A stretch of DNA of 64,000 nucleotides from Sipunculus nudus (taxonomy: Eukaryota > Annelida > Sipuncula > Golfingiida > Sipunculidae): positions 53,269,624-53,333,623 of the forward strand of contig CM049308.1 of the NCBI GenBank assembly GCA_026874595.1. The letters run 5' to 3'. A program made the position numbers and the translations under genes. The stretch's first letter is position 1. Each line of letters opens with the position of its first letter. The notes beneath the pieces were generated by a model, which was not told the DNA's origin, ran no database searches, and saw only the letters and a program-made list of their open reading frames with translations. Shown here piece after piece: positions 59,210-64,000 of the stretch.

Positions 59210-59516
59210 CTTGCGTGTCTCCGGTGACCAGATTTTTGCATTCCTTCTTGGTGTTGGTCGGGTGCTCGTAAGAGCCGGGTTCAGGAGGGACAGTGGTCAG
59301 TCGAGGGTCCACTTTAGTTTCACAGTACTGCCACAGTCCCCATTCAGCTTCCAGCAGACCATCCAGATTCTGTGTCATTAACTGTGGTCGTTCAGTGTAC
59401 GGCACAGGAACCTTAACTGTATACCAGTACGGTACTCCAATAGCGATCAAATCAAAGAGAAACCCGAGGATAACTAACGTCACCCCTAAAATGGCACCTT
59501 TTGTCATTCCATTCAT
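59210..59516 (-). CDS. claudin-like tetraspan protein, exon 1
   Basis: The ATG is at 59514-59516. The 307-nt coding part ends at the donor CAAG|GTAAGAT (minus strand), phase 1. Residues 1-102 hold helix 1 (AILGVTLVILGFLFDLIAIG, about 8-32), then a first extracellular loop with Trp31, the signature WGLWQYC at 59-65 and Cys93. This is the W-GLW-C-C pattern of claudins and their PMP22/EMP relatives, in which the two cysteines form a disulfide. With exons 33135-33275 and 27255-27580 the protein is 257 aa with four helices, both termini cytosolic, and a C-terminal SSV that could bind PDZ proteins at junctions. The start is chosen as the first ATG, shortly after a TATA-like box; a second Met at codon 4 is also possible. 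A first loop of about 75 residues is rather long for the family. Confidence 0.88.
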
Positions 59517-59573
59517 TTTGTTTAATGTATAATGACGACACTCCGCGATTTATTAAAGATAGCGAGAGACGAG

Positions 59574-59580
59574 ATATATA
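59574..59580 (-). promoter_or_regulatory. TATA-like box of the claudin-like gene
   Basis: TATATAT on the minus strand in the context CTTATATATCTCG, 58 bp before the ATG. It predicts transcription start near 59545-59550 and a 5' UTR of about 30 nt. AT-rich words are common here, so this is tentative. Confidence 0.35.
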
Positions 59581-59583
59581 AGG

Positions 59584-60430
59584 CGATACAAGTTATTAGC
59601 CCAGTATCATTTCAACCTATCTGGCACGCGTATGTATCCCAATGTGAACGCAGCACGCTACCCTTGATCCCAATCTGTACTTGAAGCTTCTACACGCGTT
59701 GCGCGGAGAACCGTGAATTTACGAGCAACGGAGATGCTCTATTTAGTTGCTGACTCTGGCTTGCTTCCCCGCAATGAATTCACCTCCACAGGAGAAAAAG
59801 AACTTGCTAGTTTGGTTGCTATCAACAGTATGTGCTGCTCTTACAAGGCTCATTGGGTCACACACGGTTTGATGTCATCGCGCCCGCCAACATAGATTCA
59901 GAGCCCGCGCATGCAACTGGCGTCTTGCATTTACCGAGCGGAACGCGCTTGTACTGTCCAGTCCCAGTACTGTAGCTGTCCAGTTTGTGCATCAAATGCA
60001 CTGTGCGCATTGATGGTTCCTTCATCTCATTATGACCAAACCTGCGGTAGCTGAACACATACAATCGATTTTGTTCCTTCCGCAGCCAACTAGAATATGC
60101 AGCACTACCCATTCTGTACCATAGAAAACCTATACCGAAGTCACTTTGTCATATAAAAATAAACAACTGACATTTAATATAATAATTGCCGGGGTGATAT
60201 ACATCAGATTTTGTACAGTACATCTTATTTCTAACACTGTAGCTACACCAAATACTGTTTTAATACCCAGTTGGTCAAACGTGTTGCAGATAAATTTATT
60301 TAGTCAGTACCTGCTTGTACATGGCACTAACCCAGAACCACCAAGAATTCATCAGCTATCAGGAATTCATCAGTTGTCAGTAAAAAGTCCTATCTTGTCA
60401 AGGGCCATATGTATATACTTATATATATAT

Positions 60431-60478
<48 letters not shown>

Positions 60479-60729
60479 CATATCATATTATATCATATCA
60501 TACTGGGCTCGAAACTGGCAACAGTTTCTTCTGGAACAAGAATCAGCCGAAACCCTGGAAAAGAAGCACGAGGAAAACGAAACTGCTAGAACAGTGTCAT
60601 AAGAACAGGTATCACAAGTATAACTTGTCACAGGTATAAAAATGACGTGTAAATCAATGCAAGATTAACCGGTACATGATTCCACGCACTAAAGATTATG
60701 TGCTGATTCAATGTCCTATTTTATAAGAC
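59584..60729. other. upstream region of the claudin-like gene
   Basis: The first 500 bp (59584-60080) are GC-richer, with ACGCGT and GCGCGG words, and probably hold the promoter and upstream regulatory region. A (AT)n run lies at about 60418-60473, followed by ATATCATATCAT repeats to about 60500. Confidence 0.45.
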
Positions 60730-60895
60730 ATGGATCAACTAGATAAAAGAAAACGCCAAGCGATCACTGCCAGCCTTCTAGTGCCATTTCGATCCTTTGA
60801 CAATACAGAACCTCCGTTAAGCGTCAGAGTGCCATTACATCTTGATGAGGATGCAAATATTTTCGTCATTTTTTACAGCGCCCCAAAATCTACAG
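60730..60895 (+). CDS. uncertain ORF, possible first exon
   Basis: ATG at 60730 begins a frame that reaches a good donor, CTACAG|GTAATT, after 55 codons plus one base (phase 1). The peptide is MDQLDKRKRQAITASLLVPF and onward to IFVIFYSAPKST. It is not hydrophobic enough for a signal peptide and matches no family I know. It points away from the claudin-like gene, about 1.2 kb from its start. Chance ORF is at least as likely. Confidence 0.2.
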
Positions 60896-61041
60896 GTAAT
60901 TTGTCACATAAAATAAACAGACCAATCGTTAGATATGTTTGTGTACTTTCTGATAACACCTACCATGTGCGAGAAATATTCCTTTCAACTGCGCATATTG
61001 GTGAATCCTCCTGCATGTTTGTTGAATTTCTGACCGCATGA

Positions 61042-61882
61042 ACGAAAGCGTGTTCCATACCGGTTACTGGACGATAGCCAACTTGTATTAGACGCAGTAA
61101 ATGATCTGATACAAAAGATATATATTTCGGCTATGGAGTGTACGATGTTGGAAATAATGTCAAGGTCAAAAGTAAATATCAGGTACAAATCTGTGACACA
61201 GGACTAATATTGTGCTCCAATTTCAGCCATACTGGAAATCTAATGCAAACAGAAAGGAAAAAAGGAAAAAAGAAAAGGAAAAAAATTGAAACGATGTTTG
61301 CACTCGGGTCGACCTAAGAAGGTCCACTTATAAATTTTATTTGACAAAAATATGGATATAGAAATAACTCCATATAAGCCTCTCGTTCTACCGGAGGGGG
61401 AGTCTTAATTAAAGATCAAATGACTGTGCTGATTGGAGATTAAAGGAGTAAAACTAATTGTATTTTTTAACTTACTGCTTTAGAAAGGATTTAACTCCCT
61501 TGATATATAGACAAAATGTTTAACAGGGCTGAAACTGAACTGAAATCCTGAAACTGCATGTCGCAGTTCAAATGTATGTTCTCTCTGTAGGGAGCAAAAG
61601 CTTGTTAGCTTCGTCTATTGCTTGTGCTCAAAAACCGGAGACTAACATGACAGGGGGAACCCGATAAAGTCACACTCGGTGCAAGGTTCCCTAAAAGACT
61701 GGTCATCTGAAATCAATACCTACAATGTTTCATTGCTGTATTACTGGTTCCGCACTGCGTATATATATACCGGTTTCCTTAGCCCATAGAAAGCAGGTAT
61801 ACATTTTATTCATCGGTCTCGCATTTAACAATACATGCAATGATAATCACTATAAATTTTGATCTATGTTTTACAAGACGAG

Positions 61883-61913
<31 letters not shown>

Positions 61914-62393
61914 TAATAATAATAATACCATAATTTGCGTATTCAAGTGTGGTCTCAAGAAAAGCGCTATTCCGGTGTAAACCCAGCTGGAATTCACGTC
62001 CTATTGCCGCCAAACTCTCTCCGCAGACACGCCCTAATCCAAACTCGACAGGTTTATGAAATGTAAACTTATTTATTTTACATTGATTTTACAAATATTT
62101 CTTATAACTAATCGCGGCAAACGCAACCTCAGATGGTTGCGTTTGGTAGTCTGTAGGATCGGAGGAAACCGGAGGACCCTGAGAAAACTACCGTCCATGG
62201 CAACTACAGCCCACTCTCATTGACACGCCCGGGTTGCCAGCGGAGAGAGCGGAGCGTATTACCCCTCAACTGTCCGTGCCTCCCAGTTTCTCGAAACCGC
62301 TAATGGGAACATTTTGCGTACACGCTAAAACCCGGATGACACAGATCACATCCGAAATTATTGTTATACCGTTATATTAATAATAATAATAAT

Positions 62394-62426
<33 letters not shown>

Positions 62427-62430
62427 TATA
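61042..62430. other. intergenic with two (AAT)n microsatellites
   Basis: (AAT)n at 61884-61927 and 62375-62430, the latter abutting the Helentron-like element. No gene recognised. Confidence 0.6.
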
Positions 62431-63590
62431 ACTAGAATACGGGGAGTCGACAAGCGGCTTCGTGTACCCGCTTAAACCAGAGTGGGACGGGTGAAGTGAG
62501 GTATGGATTGATTGGCAAGGGGAAATAGAGAGAGGTGTATTGCACATTAGCATGGACGTCTGCAGCCGAATTGTGTATGTAGGTGGCGCCACCTGCCACA
62601 AAATCCAGAAAGTTATCCAAGGTGTATACAATTACAACATTTTAGGCAGATAAGTCAAACCACTGCCGATATATGAGTGATTTAATCCCACGGCAGACAA
62701 ATAGACGGACGCTGTTCAAAAATGGTTGCAGGTATTGTCACCAGTTTTGCGTATGTGAGATCTATACAAACATGCAAAGTTTCAGGAGGATACGTCAAAC
62801 CAGTCCTGAGATATAAGCCTGGATGTCTGAAGCCTGAACGTGAAAGTAGGTGGCGCCACCTGCCACAAAATCGAGAAAGCTATCCAAGATGTATATACAT
62901 GCACAATTTTAGGCAGATAAGTTGACCACTGACGAGGAATGAGTGATTTTGTCCCACGGCAGACAAACAGAAGGATTCTGTGCAAACATGGTTGCAGGTG
63001 GCGCCACCAGTTTTTCGTACGATAAAGAGCTATGTGGGATCTATACACATGTAAAATTTCAGGAGGATATGTCAAACCAGTCTTGAGATATAAGCTTGGA
63101 TGTCTGCAGCCTGAACGTGAATGTAGGTGGCGCAACCTGTCATAAATAAGGAAAGCTATCGAGGATGAATTCACATGGAAAACTTCAGGAGGATAAGTCA
63201 GACTACTGCAGAGATATGAGTAATTTTATCCCAAGGCAGATGAACAGATGGACGCTGTGCAAAAATGTTTGCAGATGGCGCCACCATTTTTATGTATGTT
63301 ATAAGGCTATCCAATGGCTACATTTGTGCAAATTTTTTTTTCCGATTGGTCAAACGAGTCCGAAGCTATGTGTGTTAATGTGTCAAAACAGACGCACAGA
63401 TGCACGCACTGGAGAGAGGAAAGGTCAGAGTTCAACCAAAATCAGGGCGCATTAGTTCACATGTGACCCGATCATAATTCCTAATTAAAAAAAAAATTCT
63501 GCCCAGTGGTTATGGAGGAGTTCTCCGGAAACCTATGCCTATGAAAACCTATAAGAATAAAGTATCCGCAAAAATCTGTTTTAGGGGATA
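62431..63590 (-). mobile_element. Helentron-like element 2, second copy, inverted
   Basis: Read on the minus strand it opens with the hairpin TATCCCCTAAAACAGATTTT-TGCGGATA and ends CCGTATTCTAG at the (AAT)n tract. It matches 19181-20352 in order, including CATCCATGCTAAT, CTCTATTTCCCCTTGCCA and the tandem palindromes (near 62583, 62851, 62998, with decayed forms near 63127 and 63274). Near its 3' end GTTTAAGCGGGTAC is an 11-of-14 inverted match to the start arm of copy 1. Confidence 0.7.
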
Positions 63591-64000
63591 AAATAAAAAT
63601 TATCTATGTTATAATAGACCGTATCCATAATGGACTTTTGTCACGGAACTCCTCTGCATGTGCCACACAACGGATATGCCTGTTCCTGGTCTTGAACTGT
63701 CAGAAATGATCCAAAGTGTGTCCTAAGAGGGTCCGTTTCCCCATTTGTTACCCATATCCTGAGATTATATCACTCAAAGGCTATGGCATCGCCTTCTATT
63801 GGAAACACACGGGCGCAACCTGCCAGAAACTCTCTGTATACGCAAGTCCAATCGGCCCATATCAAATGGCTCATTTCACCTCCAAACTGACCGTGTTACG
63901 GCAAAACAACTATGAACGTGTTCATGCTACATTTACGAACTTATCCATATAGATGGTAGGTCTAATACTTACTGCTATATATATATATACATATTACATT
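63591..64000. other. right edge, possible further repeat fragment
   Basis: TTTGTTACCCATATCCTGAG near 63745 resembles the CTCTGTTACCCATATCCTTC block of Helentron-like element 1, followed by GGGCGCAACCTGCC. This suggests a diverged relative running off the window. No gene is recognised. Confidence 0.35.

Noticed and set aside
62377-62631. 84-codon ORF with a poly-tyrosine tail
   Set aside because: It reads through the (AAT)n tract and the end of the Helentron-like element.

Overview
The window is animal nuclear DNA, most likely from a lophotrochozoan and probably a mollusc. The evidence is AT-rich, intron-rich DNA full of (AT)n and (ATT)n microsatellites, a few short exons joined by correct GT/AG sites, and dense families of non-autonomous transposons of the kind common in bivalves and gastropods. 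There are no bacterial operons. Species cannot be named from the sequence alone.

Three genes can be supported. (1) The last two coding exons of a claudin/PMP22-type four-pass membrane protein lie on the + strand (6938-7087 and 7525-7721); its first exon is upstream of the window. (2) A complete two-exon gene on the + strand (11772-11913 and 22719-23056, 159 aa) looks like the CXorf65-homolog family. It has an RFX-type X-box 88 bp before the ATG. (3) A complete three-exon claudin-like gene of 257 aa lies on the - strand (59210-59516, 33135-33275, 27255-27580). It carries the WGLWxxC signature and a PDZ-ligand-like C-terminus. All introns in the three genes are phase 1. Genes 2 and 3 converge tail to tail, and genes 1 and 3 are probably paralogues. 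A further 120-nt phase-1/phase-1 open segment in intron 1 of gene 3 (44521-44640) may be an alternative or relic exon.

The rest, over 95 percent of the window, is repeats and unclassified intron or intergenic DNA. Left of gene 2 there is a hAT-like MITE built of CGAGTCC motifs (5422-5888). The 10.8-kb intron of gene 2 holds a partial tandem duplication (12597-13245), a 361-bp element inserted in another repeat with a 10-bp target duplication, a solo LTR inserted inside a Harbinger-like MITE, and a nested pair of Helentron-like elements with tandem cores (17458-20528). Between genes 2 and 3, and inside the introns of gene 3, lie a second solo LTR (29035-29848), a wrecked non-LTR retrotransposon (30985-32770), more MITEs, a tRNA-headed SINE with target duplication (40876-41250), a diverged 775-bp tandem duplication (50440-51890) and a 1.5-kb foldback element with multi-hairpin ends (56242-57765). 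At the right edge (62431-63590) the same Helentron-like element as at 19181-20352 recurs in opposite orientation.

The most striking unexplained signal is a perfect palindrome, AGGTGGCGCCACCT or its core, repeated inside the tandem units of two unrelated-looking Helentron-like elements. It reads as two back-to-back copies of the core motif described for insect CTCF.
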